NCBI RefSeq assembly: GCF_900110245.1
Contig: NZ_FOCZ01000007.1
Span: forward strand, 124,001 to 188,000
Direction of reading: 5' to 3'
DNA: 64,000 nt
Source of the DNA: Niastella yeongjuensis
GTDB lineage: Bacteria > Bacteroidota > Bacteroidia > Chitinophagales > Chitinophagaceae
The notes under the pieces are model-generated. The model had not been told where the DNA came from, searched no databases, and saw nothing but the letters and a program-made list of their open reading frames with translations. Made by a program: the position numbers and the translations under genes. Shown piece by piece: positions 19,008 through 26,471 of this stretch (positions are counted from its first letter, which is position 1; every line of letters starts with the position of its first letter).

Positions 19008-19697
19008 TTAATACACATATTCTTTCCACTTGTCCATGTATTTTGTTTCTTTCCAAAGTATATTATTATTGTCAAAATTTACTTTTAACAGATGATCATG
19101 TCCAATATGTTCCTCTAAGAATAATGCTAAGTATTCAAAGTCTCTTGTTATTTCATCTGCATCTTTTAAATTGTCTATAACAACAAACGTTTTACACCTG
19201 GTACAACAAACTTCAAAAACGGCTCCTGTTGCTGGTTGTTGCTGGTCATTCGTTGAATCGTAAATGATCGTTTCCTCGTTTTTTCTATAATTCTCAACGT
19301 ACCTGTCGAAGCAGGCATCATTGCAAAACCACAAATAGGAGTTTTTCTTTACGTCGCCGTTCAGCTTTCGGAGTTCTTCGTCATCGTCAAGCTTTTTTGA
19401 ACAACCTGGACAATAAAAGGCTTTATTAAACCAGGAGTCAAAACAAAAAGTTCTTGACAAAATATCTTCCTGCCATTCTAATTTTGTATCATCACTATAC
19501 CAGGGAATATCAATCGTTCCATCGTTTGTTAACAGTAAGTTTCCATTTATATTCTTGTCACACTGTGAGTGAAGAGATAAAAATCGTTCGACATCTTCAT
19601 TTTTAATTTGAAAACCTTTCCATTTGTATGGTTTCTCTGAGCCAAGCCAAATTTGTCTTTTGCATTTTAAGCATCCAATATTCCATTCTATACCCAT
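19008..19697 (-). CDS. Hypothetical protein with multiple Cys-pair (zinc-ribbon-like) motifs
   Basis: 229 residues, cytosolic. Four Cys pairs are visible: CLKC near the N-terminus (residues 9-12), CPGC (about 98-101), CNDAC (about 125-129) and CCTRC (about 164-168), plus scattered His (HSQC, EEHIGHDH). CPGC followed by CNDAC could form one zinc ribbon and CLKC/CCTRC a second. Such arrangements occur in rubredoxin-like or nucleic-acid-binding modules, but no family is recognised. Last member of the AT-rich block, 111 nt from the tRNA. Confidence 0.65.
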   Translation of the reverse strand: MGIEWNIGCLKCKRQIWLGSEKPYKWKGFQIKNEDVERFLSLHSQCDKNINGNLLLTNDGTIDIPWYSDDTKLEWQEDILSRTFCFDSWFNKAFYCPGCSKKLDDDEELRKLNGDVKKNSYLWFCNDACFDRYVENYRKNEETIIYDSTNDQQQPATGAVFEVCCTRCKTFVVIDNLKDADEITRDFEYLALFLEEHIGHDHLLKVNFDNNNILWKETKYMDKWKEYVY

Positions 19698-19755
19698 AAT
19701 TTGAACTAAAATATGTGGCTAAATTAAAAAATAAAGCTGTTAATCTATATAAAAC

Positions 19756-19804
19756 AAAAAAGGACCGTCCCATTTCGGCTGAGCCGAGACGAGATGGTCC
19801 TTTT
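19756..19804 (-). terminator. Terminator after tRNA-Cys
   Basis: AAAAGGACC pairs with GGTCCTTTT around an inner TTTCGGCT/AGCCGAGA stem, T-tracts on both strands. It starts 5 nt past the 3' end of the tRNA, so it ends the tRNA transcript on the minus strand. Confidence 0.8.
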
Positions 19805-19808
19805 CCTG

Positions 19809-19879
19809 AGGTTCCGAGCAGATTCGAACTACTGTAAAAGGTCTTGCGGACCTTGGCCTAGCCACTCGGCCACGGAACC
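19809..19879 (-). tRNA. tRNA-Cys (GCA), with C at position 33
   Basis: 71-nt cloverleaf: acceptor GGTTCCG/CGGAACC, D-arm GCC...GGC, anticodon stem AAGGT/ACCTT, T-arm AGTAG-TTCGAAT-CTGCT (one G-U). The discriminator base is U73, a cysteine identity element, and the anticodon reads GCA. The loop is CCGCAAG, so position 33 is C where U is nearly universal, and position 38 is G where A is usual; C32-G38 could pair. CCA is not encoded. Either a variant functional tRNA or a decaying copy. Confidence 0.85.
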
Positions 19880-20091
19880 TTGAATAACAAGATGAAACTA
19901 CAAAATGATATTAATTTTTACCGGCAAACCTGACCAGGATCATTAAAACAACGCATATTAATTTTCGGTTAAATAGTCACGTGTGCAATCAGTATCGCCA
20001 TCGTATTTTTCCGTAGTAGATTTAATAAACGGCCACAGATTTTTGAATTACAAAGCCTTTTTATATTTTACAGGCCGTAACAATAAATCCG

Positions 20092-20850
20092 ATGAAAAAC
20101 CTGATCATAGCCTTACTTACATTAAGCCTTTTTTCCTGTGCAGAAAACAAAAAAGACAAGATAGGTCCTATTAAAAAGGAGATCACTCCTGTTAGAAAAG
20201 ACAGCAGTGTTGCCGCCGTTACACCGCATTATGATGGCCGCTGCAACATCGATAATGAAGTTGCCCAGCTGGGTATTGGAATGGTCAGTGTACCCCTTAA
20301 ATTTTCCCTGTACGACGATAGTTTACTAAGAGGCGAACCGCAACTGGTAGACATGTACGAAAAATATGACAGCCTGAATAATGTTTGCTCCTGCGTATTT
20401 GATCCGGAGTATGGGTTGATGCATTTTGCCTGTACCGGTAAAACAGACAGGGCCTATCGCGTGCTGATCAATTATTCACAGGTAAAATGGCTGCCCCGGG
20501 AAAAAGATTATCAATTTAAAACCTGGGAACAATATATTGAAAGCTCTTTTGGCATCAGACGTAAAACTACAGCCGATTCATTGAGAACCCCGATTGGTCT
20601 TGTAAGAAAAGAACCAAACGACGTGGCTGATACCATTTCCATTCCAGCTGGTCAGGAAATGTTTTGCGCCATGCAGGTTAAAGGCGACTGGGTAAAAGTA
20701 CAATACGACTGTTTCTACAATAATGCAAACAATCCCAACGAAGGACAACCCTGCCACAACTATATAAACAAATGCACCAACCCGGTTACCGGCTGGTTGC
20801 GCTGGCGGCAGGATAATAAACAACTGATCGATATCTTTTTAATGCCCTAA
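20092..20850 (+). CDS. Lipoprotein with an SH3-like C-terminal region
   Basis: 252 residues with a lipoprotein signal (MKNLIIALLTLSLFSC, Cys16). The body is beta-rich and unrecognised (VPLKFSLYDDSLLRGEP, CVFDPEYGLMHFACTG). Around residue 165 onward, TPIGLVRKEPNDVADTISIPAGQEMFC, followed by VKGDWVKVQYDC, has the spacing of a bacterial SH3 (SH3b) domain, and the C-terminus ends with GWLRWRQDNK, also typical of SH3 folds. Probably exposed to the periplasm and bound to glycan or protein ligands (inference). The stop overlaps that of the convergent HxlR gene by 4 nt. Confidence 0.72.
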   Translation: MKNLIIALLTLSLFSCAENKKDKIGPIKKEITPVRKDSSVAAVTPHYDGRCNIDNEVAQLGIGMVSVPLKFSLYDDSLLRGEPQLVDMYEKYDSLNNVCSCVFDPEYGLMHFACTGKTDRAYRVLINYSQVKWLPREKDYQFKTWEQYIESSFGIRRKTTADSLRTPIGLVRKEPNDVADTISIPAGQEMFCAMQVKGDWVKVQYDCFYNNANNPNEGQPCHNYINKCTNPVTGWLRWRQDNKQLIDIFLMP

Positions 20851-21242
20851 CAAACTTTCCGTCTCTTTTCATCCAGTTCAGGTAGTACAGGCGCATCTTT
20901 TGCAATCACAGTTTGCAGATAAGCCCGGTTGTTTTCGCCCCATTGGTTCATGGCGTTGATGATGGGCAGTAAAGAAGCGCCCAGTTCCGTAAGGGAGTAT
21001 TCTACTTTAAGGGGCAATTGATGGTAGATCTTTTTTGTAACGATACCATGTTGCTCCAGTTCTCGCAATTGTACATTCATTACCCGTTTGGTAATATCGG
21101 GTATGGCACGTAACATGTCACTGGGGCGCTTGATGTCGATAGAGATGGCCTTTAATAACCCGGCCTTCCATTTTCCGTTCAACACCTCTTTGGTGAAATG
21201 TAAACCACATTCCATTGGGCGTGGAATTTTCCTTTCGTACAT
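20847..21242 (-). CDS. HxlR-family transcriptional regulator
   Basis: 131 residues, winged-helix. ECGLHFTKEVLNGKWKAGLLKAIS is the HxlR N-terminal signature (Cys followed by the G-KWK helix), IPDITKRVMNVQLRELEQHGIV the recognition helix region and YSLTELGASLLPIINAMNQWGE the wing and C-terminal helix. Divergent from the Old Yellow Enzyme gene with a 141-nt gap; HxlR proteins often control an adjacent divergent oxidoreductase in response to electrophiles, so this is the likely target (inference). Cys12 in MYERKIPRPMEC is a possible redox sensor. Confidence 0.92.
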   Translation of the reverse strand: MYERKIPRPMECGLHFTKEVLNGKWKAGLLKAISIDIKRPSDMLRAIPDITKRVMNVQLRELEQHGIVTKKIYHQLPLKVEYSLTELGASLLPIINAMNQWGENNRAYLQTVIAKDAPVLPELDEKRRKVC

Positions 21243-21383
21243 CTTCCTTTTGTTTGCACAAAGGTAAAATTTAGTCCCTATATGTGCCTGGGGGATAAAA
21301 TTATCACCTGCTGATCAATTAACCCCTTATTGTTGAGCCCATTGGGTGCTGGTAGTTTTGCGGCATCAACAAAGTTATATGTC

Positions 21384-22487
21384 ATGTCACATCCGAATCA
21401 GCCGCTTTTTTCTTCCTATCAGTTAGGCGATCTTGAATTAAAGAACAGGGTTATTATGTCTTCTTTAACGCGGGCAAGAGCTACTAATAAAGAATTGGCG
21501 CCAACATCTTTGATGGCTACGTACTACGCACAGCGTGCTTCAGCCGGCCTCATCATTTCTGAAAGCACCTGGGTGAGCGCCAAAGCCATTGGCTTTGTAC
21601 ATGTTCCCGGTATCTTTACGCCCACGCAAGTGGAAGGTTGGAAAGAGGTTACCAAAGCAGTACATGCCAATGGTGGAAAGATCTTTTTACAAATGAGTCA
21701 CAGCGGCGCTGCGTCTCATCCTGATTTTTTTGAGGGGGACATCCCGCGTGGGCCTTCTGCGATCAATCCGCAGTTAACGACCTATACACCAACGGGACCT
21801 AAAGATACGGTTACGCCGATTGCTTTTACAAAAGAGGAAATTAAACAAACCATTGATGATTTTGAGCAAGCCGCTTTCAATGCAGTGGTTGCAGGTTTTG
21901 ATGGGGTGGAACTGCATGCGCAGATCTTTGCATTGATCCCGCAATTCCTGAGCATGGCAACCAATCAACGTACCGATGAATATGGCGGAAGCATCGAGAA
22001 CCGTGCCCGGTTGTTGTTTGAAATACTGGATACGCTTAAACAGGTTTGGGATAGCAAACGGATAGGCGTGAAGTTTACTCCCACCGCTTTCAACCCCGGT
22101 ATTTTGCAGCCAGATGAACATACCATTCCAATGTTTCAATACATACTTGAAAAACTCAATGAGTATGACCTGGGTTATCTTCACCTGGTAGGGCCAGCTA
22201 CCGATCTTACCGGTACAGCTATTGAACAAATGCAGGACATTTACTTCCGTCAGGCCCGGGATGTTTATAAAGGAACATTGATGGCCAACCGGGGATTTAC
22301 AGGTGAAACGGGCAATAAGATCATAACGGATGATCATGCTGATCTGGTGTCTTTTGGAATGGATTTCATCGCCAATCCAGATCTGGTAAAACGCCTGGCC
22401 AACAACCTGCCATTGGCCAAACCAGACACCACCACGTTTTATGCCGGTGACGAAAAAGGGTATACCGATTACCCATATTTAAGTTAG
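21384..22487 (+). CDS. Alkene reductase, Old Yellow Enzyme family (NemA-like)
   Basis: 367-residue FMN-dependent enoate reductase reducing activated alkenes with NAD(P)H in the cytoplasm. I start at 21384 (MSHPNQPLFSSYQLGDLELKNR), the standard N-terminus, not at 21330. Visible: MSSLTRARATN, QMSHSGAASHPDF, GFDGVELHAQIFALIPQFLS (the family usually has HGANGYLIDQF; here altered to HAQIFALIPQF) and the NRTDEYGGSIENRARLLFEIL segment. Late in the barrel GTLMANRGFTGE and DLVSFGMDFIANPDLV complete the fold. Paired with the divergent HxlR gene. Confidence 0.92.
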   Translation: MSHPNQPLFSSYQLGDLELKNRVIMSSLTRARATNKELAPTSLMATYYAQRASAGLIISESTWVSAKAIGFVHVPGIFTPTQVEGWKEVTKAVHANGGKIFLQMSHSGAASHPDFFEGDIPRGPSAINPQLTTYTPTGPKDTVTPIAFTKEEIKQTIDDFEQAAFNAVVAGFDGVELHAQIFALIPQFLSMATNQRTDEYGGSIENRARLLFEILDTLKQVWDSKRIGVKFTPTAFNPGILQPDEHTIPMFQYILEKLNEYDLGYLHLVGPATDLTGTAIEQMQDIYFRQARDVYKGTLMANRGFTGETGNKIITDDHADLVSFGMDFIANPDLVKRLANNLPLAKPDTTTFYAGDEKGYTDYPYLS

Positions 22488-22700
22488 ATTACAAAAAAAT
22501 CTATCGTTTTTCTGGAGAATAATCTGACGTCTACCGACGAAACAAACAGCAACCTGAAAACATTGCTGAAAGAAAAAACCCAGTTACGCAACTACCTGTC
22601 GTACGACGAATTTATTATGGATATCCTGGAAAGATACCATATCGTATTGGAACAATGCCGCCTGTTGATAGGGGAGATCTCCAAAGAAGTGAAAGAATAA
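22488..22700 (+). pseudogene. Orphan reading frame without ATG, in frame after the OYE stop
   Basis: Directly after the OYE stop codon and in the same frame, 70 sense codons run to TAA at 22698-22700. The amino-acid content is protein-like: a helix-rich, charged segment including LKTLLKEKTQLRNYLSYDEF and MDILERYHIVLEQ, resembling a coiled coil. No ATG precedes it except an internal one, and no GTG start is evident. It is followed at 22724 by a strong terminator. Most likely the C-terminal remnant of a lost gene; a non-ATG start or a readthrough extension is less likely. Confidence 0.45.
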
Positions 22701-22723
22701 CAAACTACTTATAATATCATAAC

Positions 22724-22760
22724 AAAGGAGGCGGGCAGAAATCCCCGCCTCCTTTATTAT
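22724..22760 (+). terminator. Rho-independent terminator
   Basis: AAAGGAGGCGGG (22724-22735) pairs perfectly with CCCGCCTCCTTT (22744-22755), loop 8 nt, then AT-rich sequence. Ends the OYE transcript. Confidence 0.88.
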
Positions 22761-22783
22761 CAGGAAAAGTATTTTTCAGAATT

Positions 22784-22795
22784 TGACATATGTCA
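22784..22795. promoter_or_regulatory. 12-bp palindrome TGACATATGTCA
   Basis: Perfect palindrome in the gap before the epoxide hydrolase, preceded by TTT; placed about 100 nt before the leader ORF. A plausible operator or part of the promoter; no regulator identified. Confidence 0.35.
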
Positions 22796-22895
22796 GTGCA
22801 TAAATAAAGCGTGGCAATTTTATAAACTGTAGTTTCGCCCAACAATTATCCAACACAACCGCTCCCGCCGTTACCTGCTACCACCTAAACGCAAC

Positions 22896-22955
22896 ATGGA
22901 AATATACAGGATGCAAAAAGCCTTCTCATACACTTCTGCACTTACATATTGGTAG
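22896..22955 (+). CDS. Candidate 19-residue leader peptide
   Basis: ATG at 22896 to TAG at 22953-22955 encodes MEIYRMQKAFSYTSALTYW. Its codons overlap the 5' arm of the terminator hairpin at 22918-22970 and its stop lies inside the hairpin loop, the geometry expected if ribosome position on the leader controls terminator folding. Too short to judge by composition; support is purely positional. Confidence 0.4.
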   Translation: MEIYRMQKAFSYTSALTYW

Positions 22956-22977
22956 ATGCTGAGGAGGCTTCTTTTTT
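22918..22977 (+). terminator. Terminator-like hairpin (candidate attenuator) before epoxide hydrolase
   Basis: AAGCCTTCTC (22918-22927) pairs with GAGGAGGCTT (22961-22970; 9 Watson-Crick pairs and one G-U), loop 33 nt, followed by C and six T. It ends 20 nt before the epoxide hydrolase ATG at 22998, leaving little room for a separate promoter downstream. Confidence 0.7.
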
Positions 22978-22997
22978 CATATTTAAAACATAACATC

Positions 22998-24209
22998 ATG
23001 AGCACAAGTCAAACTTCTGCCGTGCCTAAAATGGCATCCAGTGAGTCGCTCAGACCCTTTCAGTTCCTGGTGCCGCAGTCTGAACTGGAAGATCTTATGC
23101 GCAGGGTAAAGGCAACGCGATGGCCCGAAAAAGAAACAGTGAATGATGCTTCGCAAGGGGTACCCCTGGCAACCATGCAAAAAGTGGCGGGTTATTGGAC
23201 AAGCGGCTATGACTGGCGTAAAATTGAAAACAGGATCAATTCCTTTCCCAATTTCATTACAGAAATTGACGGGCTCGATATTCATTTCATGCACATTAAA
23301 TCAAAACATGCCAATGCCATGCCGGTGATTATCACCCATGGATGGCCCGGCTCTGTTATTGAGCAAATGAAGTTGATTGAACCATTGACCGATCCTACTA
23401 AATATGGTGGTAAAGAAGAAGACGCTTTTGACGTAGTGATCCCTTCCATGCCGGGTTATGGTTTCTCTGGCAAGCCTACCACTACAGGCTGGGGCCCTGA
23501 ACGTATTGCCAGCGCCTGGACTGTTTTGATGAAACGCCTGGGCTATAACCGGTATGTTGCCCAGGGCGGTGACTGGGGCGCCATTATAACCGATTTAATG
23601 GGCGTACAGGCTGATCCTGCATTGGCGGCCATTCACCTGAATATGCCGGGTGCTGTTCCGCCAGAGATCGATAAGCAGTGTTGGGCCGGTACAGTTCCCG
23701 CTGGTTTACCGGCCGACGAAACAAAAGCCTGTCAGGAACTGGTTGATTTTTATAAAGTGGTGTACTATGCTTTCTTTATGGGTACACGGCCGGAAACACT
23801 TACCGGCATCTCGGATTCACCCATTGGCCTTGCCTCACTTTTGCTGGACCATGATCCAAAAAGCACGGCACTCATTGCCCGTTCTTTCGACGGAAAAAGC
23901 GAAGGCATTTCCAAAGATGATGTGCTCGATAACGTATCGCTTTTCTGGTTTACCAACACGGGTATTTCTGCTGCCCGACTCTACTGGGAAAACAAGCTTA
24001 ACTTTTTTGCACCTAAAGGGGTAAAAATTCCTGTTGGGGTGAGTGTTTTCCCCGATGAGTTATATCCCTGTCCACGCAGTTGGGCCGAAAAGGCTTATCC
24101 AAAATTGATGCACTTCAATATAATGGAAAAAGGCGGCCACTTCGCTGCTTTTGAACAACCTAAATCATTGGTTCAGGAAATGCGTACCGCATTCAAATCG
24201 TTACGCTGA
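22998..24209 (+). CDS. Epoxide hydrolase (alpha/beta hydrolase with EHN N-terminal domain)
   Basis: 403 residues from ATG at 22998 (MSTSQTSAVPKMASSESLRPFQF). The EHN-type N-terminal region (RPFQFLVPQSELEDLMRRVKATRWPE, then YWTSGYDWRKIENRINSFPNFI) precedes the alpha/beta hydrolase core. HGWPGSVIEQ is the oxyanion-hole loop and QGGDWGAIITD carries the nucleophile Asp in the GGDWG elbow; HIKSKH and a C-terminal MEKGGHFAAFEQP supplies the catalytic His. Hydrolyses epoxides to diols in the cytoplasm; the natural substrate is unknown. Expression may be controlled by the leader and hairpin immediately upstream. A terminator follows. Confidence 0.93.
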   Translation: MSTSQTSAVPKMASSESLRPFQFLVPQSELEDLMRRVKATRWPEKETVNDASQGVPLATMQKVAGYWTSGYDWRKIENRINSFPNFITEIDGLDIHFMHIKSKHANAMPVIITHGWPGSVIEQMKLIEPLTDPTKYGGKEEDAFDVVIPSMPGYGFSGKPTTTGWGPERIASAWTVLMKRLGYNRYVAQGGDWGAIITDLMGVQADPALAAIHLNMPGAVPPEIDKQCWAGTVPAGLPADETKACQELVDFYKVVYYAFFMGTRPETLTGISDSPIGLASLLLDHDPKSTALIARSFDGKSEGISKDDVLDNVSLFWFTNTGISAARLYWENKLNFFAPKGVKIPVGVSVFPDELYPCPRSWAEKAYPKLMHFNIMEKGGHFAAFEQPKSLVQEMRTAFKSLR

Positions 24210-24225
24210 CATTTAGTAAATAGAA

Positions 24226-24264
24226 AAAGGGACGCGTCGTTGCTGCACGTCCCTTTGTTTTTTC
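24226..24264. terminator. Terminator between epoxide hydrolase and next gene
   Basis: AAAGGGACG (24226-24234) pairs with CGTCCCTTT (24248-24256), followed by GTTTTTT. Usable on both strands, between convergent genes. Confidence 0.85.
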
Positions 24265-24287
24265 TGCTCCTTTAATAAACCTGCTTG

Positions 24288-25061
24288 TTATTTTTTCTTT
24301 TGCTTTGGGGTGCAGCCGCCAAAACAGGCAAATGGCGGGGTAAACAACATAATACCGAATTCGAATCCCGCGCCTTGCGTGCCGTTGAATTCCTGGCCGT
24401 AGGTCAATGCAAATACGGCATGCTGGCTCGGTTCCCAACGCAACCCGATCTTATATTCGGGCATGGTACCAGCTTCCCCAGAAGCCCCAAACACTTCGCC
24501 CACAATAGATGCTTTTGGCCCAAAAGGATACCAGGCCGCACGGGCTGAGTAAGTAAAAGCCCATGCCGCATGTTCACTACTATCGCCATAATTAATGGTC
24601 GTGCTTACGCCGGGCATCAGGTCTACCGACAGTTTATTATTAAAAAAAGGAATAGTGCCCGGTGTATTGATCCAGTATGTTTTAAAAGCATCTTTCACCC
24701 GGAATTCTGCATCCAATGTACCTGGTCTTGTTCCGGTGCCGGCCTTGGCGGCAAAACCACCGGTTTTAGCCTTGTTCTCATAAAACATGTATTTGGCATA
24801 CAGGGATGCCGAATAGCCATCATTGGTAAGCGGGTCGTCATCGTTATTATACAGGTAGGACGCAATGGTGAATTCCCATTTGGGAAACAGGGAATACGTG
24901 GTCATAAGCATGGAACTGCGTTTGCCAACAGTTGGAATGATGGTAATGGTGCCCCAGGGTTTCGACAGGTAGCTATCGGAGTTATATTGCTGGCCATTCA
25001 TCGCCGGGGATATCAGACAAATGCATCCTGTAATACAACCTATAAGCAAGATCCTTTTCAT
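24288..25061 (-). CDS. Exported beta-barrel protein of unknown function
   Basis: 257 residues from ATG at 25061 (MKRILLIGCITGCICLISPAMNGQ); a hydrophobic signal ending near AMNGQ, so this is probably exported. The rest shows alternating beta strands with aromatic girdle residues (KWEFTIASYLYN, WAFTYSARAAWYPFG, YKIGLRWEPSQHAVFALTYGQEF, GAGFEFGIMLF), typical of an outer-membrane barrel. A C-terminal Cys-rich tail (CFGGCTPKQKKK) is unusual. First gene of the leftward row before the regulated OMP group; function unknown. Confidence 0.72.
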   Translation of the reverse strand: MKRILLIGCITGCICLISPAMNGQQYNSDSYLSKPWGTITIIPTVGKRSSMLMTTYSLFPKWEFTIASYLYNNDDDPLTNDGYSASLYAKYMFYENKAKTGGFAAKAGTGTRPGTLDAEFRVKDAFKTYWINTPGTIPFFNNKLSVDLMPGVSTTINYGDSSEHAAWAFTYSARAAWYPFGPKASIVGEVFGASGEAGTMPEYKIGLRWEPSQHAVFALTYGQEFNGTQGAGFEFGIMLFTPPFACFGGCTPKQKKK

Positions 25062-25166
25062 GTCATTTTGCAATGTTTTAAAAAAGGGGAAAAGCATAAC
25101 GCTGTTCCCCTTGCACCAACTGCATACCTGAGAGAAAACTAAACCCTGAAATTAATCTTCTCCCGC

Positions 25167-25895
25167 TCATTTTGAATTGCTATTACTACCGTTTATCGTT
25201 TGCTTTTTTCCGCCTATTTGAATATATAAGTTTACCTGGAATGACCTTGCTGCATTGGTTCCTGCATCGGCGGGATACAGATCAACCAGGCCCCAGAAAT
25301 AGCGTACCCCTAATTTCAATCCTTTCCCTTTACTGAACTGCCACGAGGTGCCGGTGGCCAGTCCAAAATCGAAAAGGGTGGTTGATTCCTTCATGTCTTT
25401 TTCGAATACCTGTTCTCCCAGTTCATGATCGGCCTTTAAAAAATCCATCGCTTTTGTACGTAGCGTTGCTACTGGTCCCGCTTCCACATTCAGGTATTTC
25501 CAGATGCGGTATTGAATACTGGTGTTCAGCCCCACGTAGGAGATGCTTCGTTGCAGACTTCCATGCTGGTAAATGGAATCGAGCGTGGCATCTCCCAGCG
25601 TATAAACCGGCAGGCCTTTGGCACCCAGTTTATATTTTGCCAGGGCATCGAACTGCAGAAAAAGCCGCTCCTTTAATTTGAATGTCAGAAAAATACCCAG
25701 GTTGAAATTGGTCTGCGCATCGGATTCGGCATAACCCGTTAAATTGTTCCATGCAGGGCCCAGCACCAAACCAAAGGTCATTTTATCGGTGTTCAGTTTG
25801 TCGCCAAACAAAATTGAGATCAGGATCTGCGAATGAAGGTTGGCCGTTATCAAAAAGCAAATAACCAGCACTGTTATCTTTTTCACATCACTCAC
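25167..25895 (-). CDS. Outer-membrane beta-barrel protein (module 1)
   Basis: 242 residues; GTG start at 25895 overlaps the stop of the DUF4136 gene (GTGA), with another in-frame GTG at 25886 just before KKITVLVICFLITANLHSQ, which is the signal peptide. The mature part is a small barrel: MTFGLVLGPAWNNLTG, FNLGIFLTFKLKERLFLQFDALAKYKLG, and a C-terminal FQVNLYIQIGGKK. OMP_b-brl-type, function unknown. Co-transcribed with the DUF4136 lipoprotein and OmpA genes upstream; the second copy of this module at 42643-43233 also has a barrel next to a DUF4136 lipoprotein. Confidence 0.8.
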   Translation of the reverse strand: MSDVKKITVLVICFLITANLHSQILISILFGDKLNTDKMTFGLVLGPAWNNLTGYAESDAQTNFNLGIFLTFKLKERLFLQFDALAKYKLGAKGLPVYTLGDATLDSIYQHGSLQRSISYVGLNTSIQYRIWKYLNVEAGPVATLRTKAMDFLKADHELGEQVFEKDMKESTTLFDFGLATGTSWQFSKGKGLKLGVRYFWGLVDLYPADAGTNAARSFQVNLYIQIGGKKQTINGSNSNSK

Positions 25896-26446
25896 TTTCC
25901 TGGCTTTGGCGGAAAATCTTTCATGATCTTTTCTACCGCATATTGAATGAACTTATCGGGGTTTTTGGGTTTTGAATCGATCTCGGAATTGCCAACACCC
26001 TGCCACAGCAGTTTTTGGGTTTTGTTATTTACTACATCGATGATCAGCGAGCCATCCGTATAATCGTACGTACTGAAAGTGGTAGATCCGGCACCCCAAT
26101 ACCCATATGGCCTGTAAACACCACCATAACCATAATAGTTGTTATTAGCGGTTACGGAAGTTTTGGTTTTTGATACCGTCACTGCATTTACCAGCAGATC
26201 GGCGGCATCTGCGCCCACTTCGGTGTACCCTTTGGTCTTCATGTTTTGCACAATGGCATTCCTGATACGCTCTGCATTCAGCTGACTTACCTCGCCTTTG
26301 GCGGCAATGTCTGTCATCGTAAATGTTTTGTGGGAAGTAAAATCGGCTGCGCGATCATAATCTACATTCACCTTTACACTGGGCGCGCAGCCGTAGTTTG
26401 CCTGTAATAGAAACCATAGTCCCAAACCTATATAAATGTATTTCAT
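25892..26446 (-). CDS. DUF4136 lipoprotein (module 1)
   Basis: 184 residues. MKYIYIGLGLWFLLQANYGC is a lipoprotein signal with Cys20. KVNVDYDRAADFTSHKTFTMTD is the first strand-helix of DUF4136, then IRNAIVQNMKTKGYTEVGADAADLLVNAV and the Tyr/Gly-rich middle NNNYYGYGGVYRPYGYW, ending with SLIIDVVNNKTQKLLWQGVGN and EKIMKDFPP, all typical. Overlaps the next gene by 4 nt. Family function is unknown; it is exported and probably faces the periplasm. Paralogue at 41981-42631. Confidence 0.9.
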   Translation of the reverse strand: MKYIYIGLGLWFLLQANYGCAPSVKVNVDYDRAADFTSHKTFTMTDIAAKGEVSQLNAERIRNAIVQNMKTKGYTEVGADAADLLVNAVTVSKTKTSVTANNNYYGYGGVYRPYGYWGAGSTTFSTYDYTDGSLIIDVVNNKTQKLLWQGVGNSEIDSKPKNPDKFIQYAVEKIMKDFPPKPGK

Positions 26447-26471
26447 GGCTTACATGGTTGAGTATTCACAA

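Noticed and set aside
16378-19880. tRNA-Cys as an integration site for the AT-rich block
   Set aside because: The only match to the tRNA end on the far side is GGTTCGAA (8 nt), and there is no integrase.
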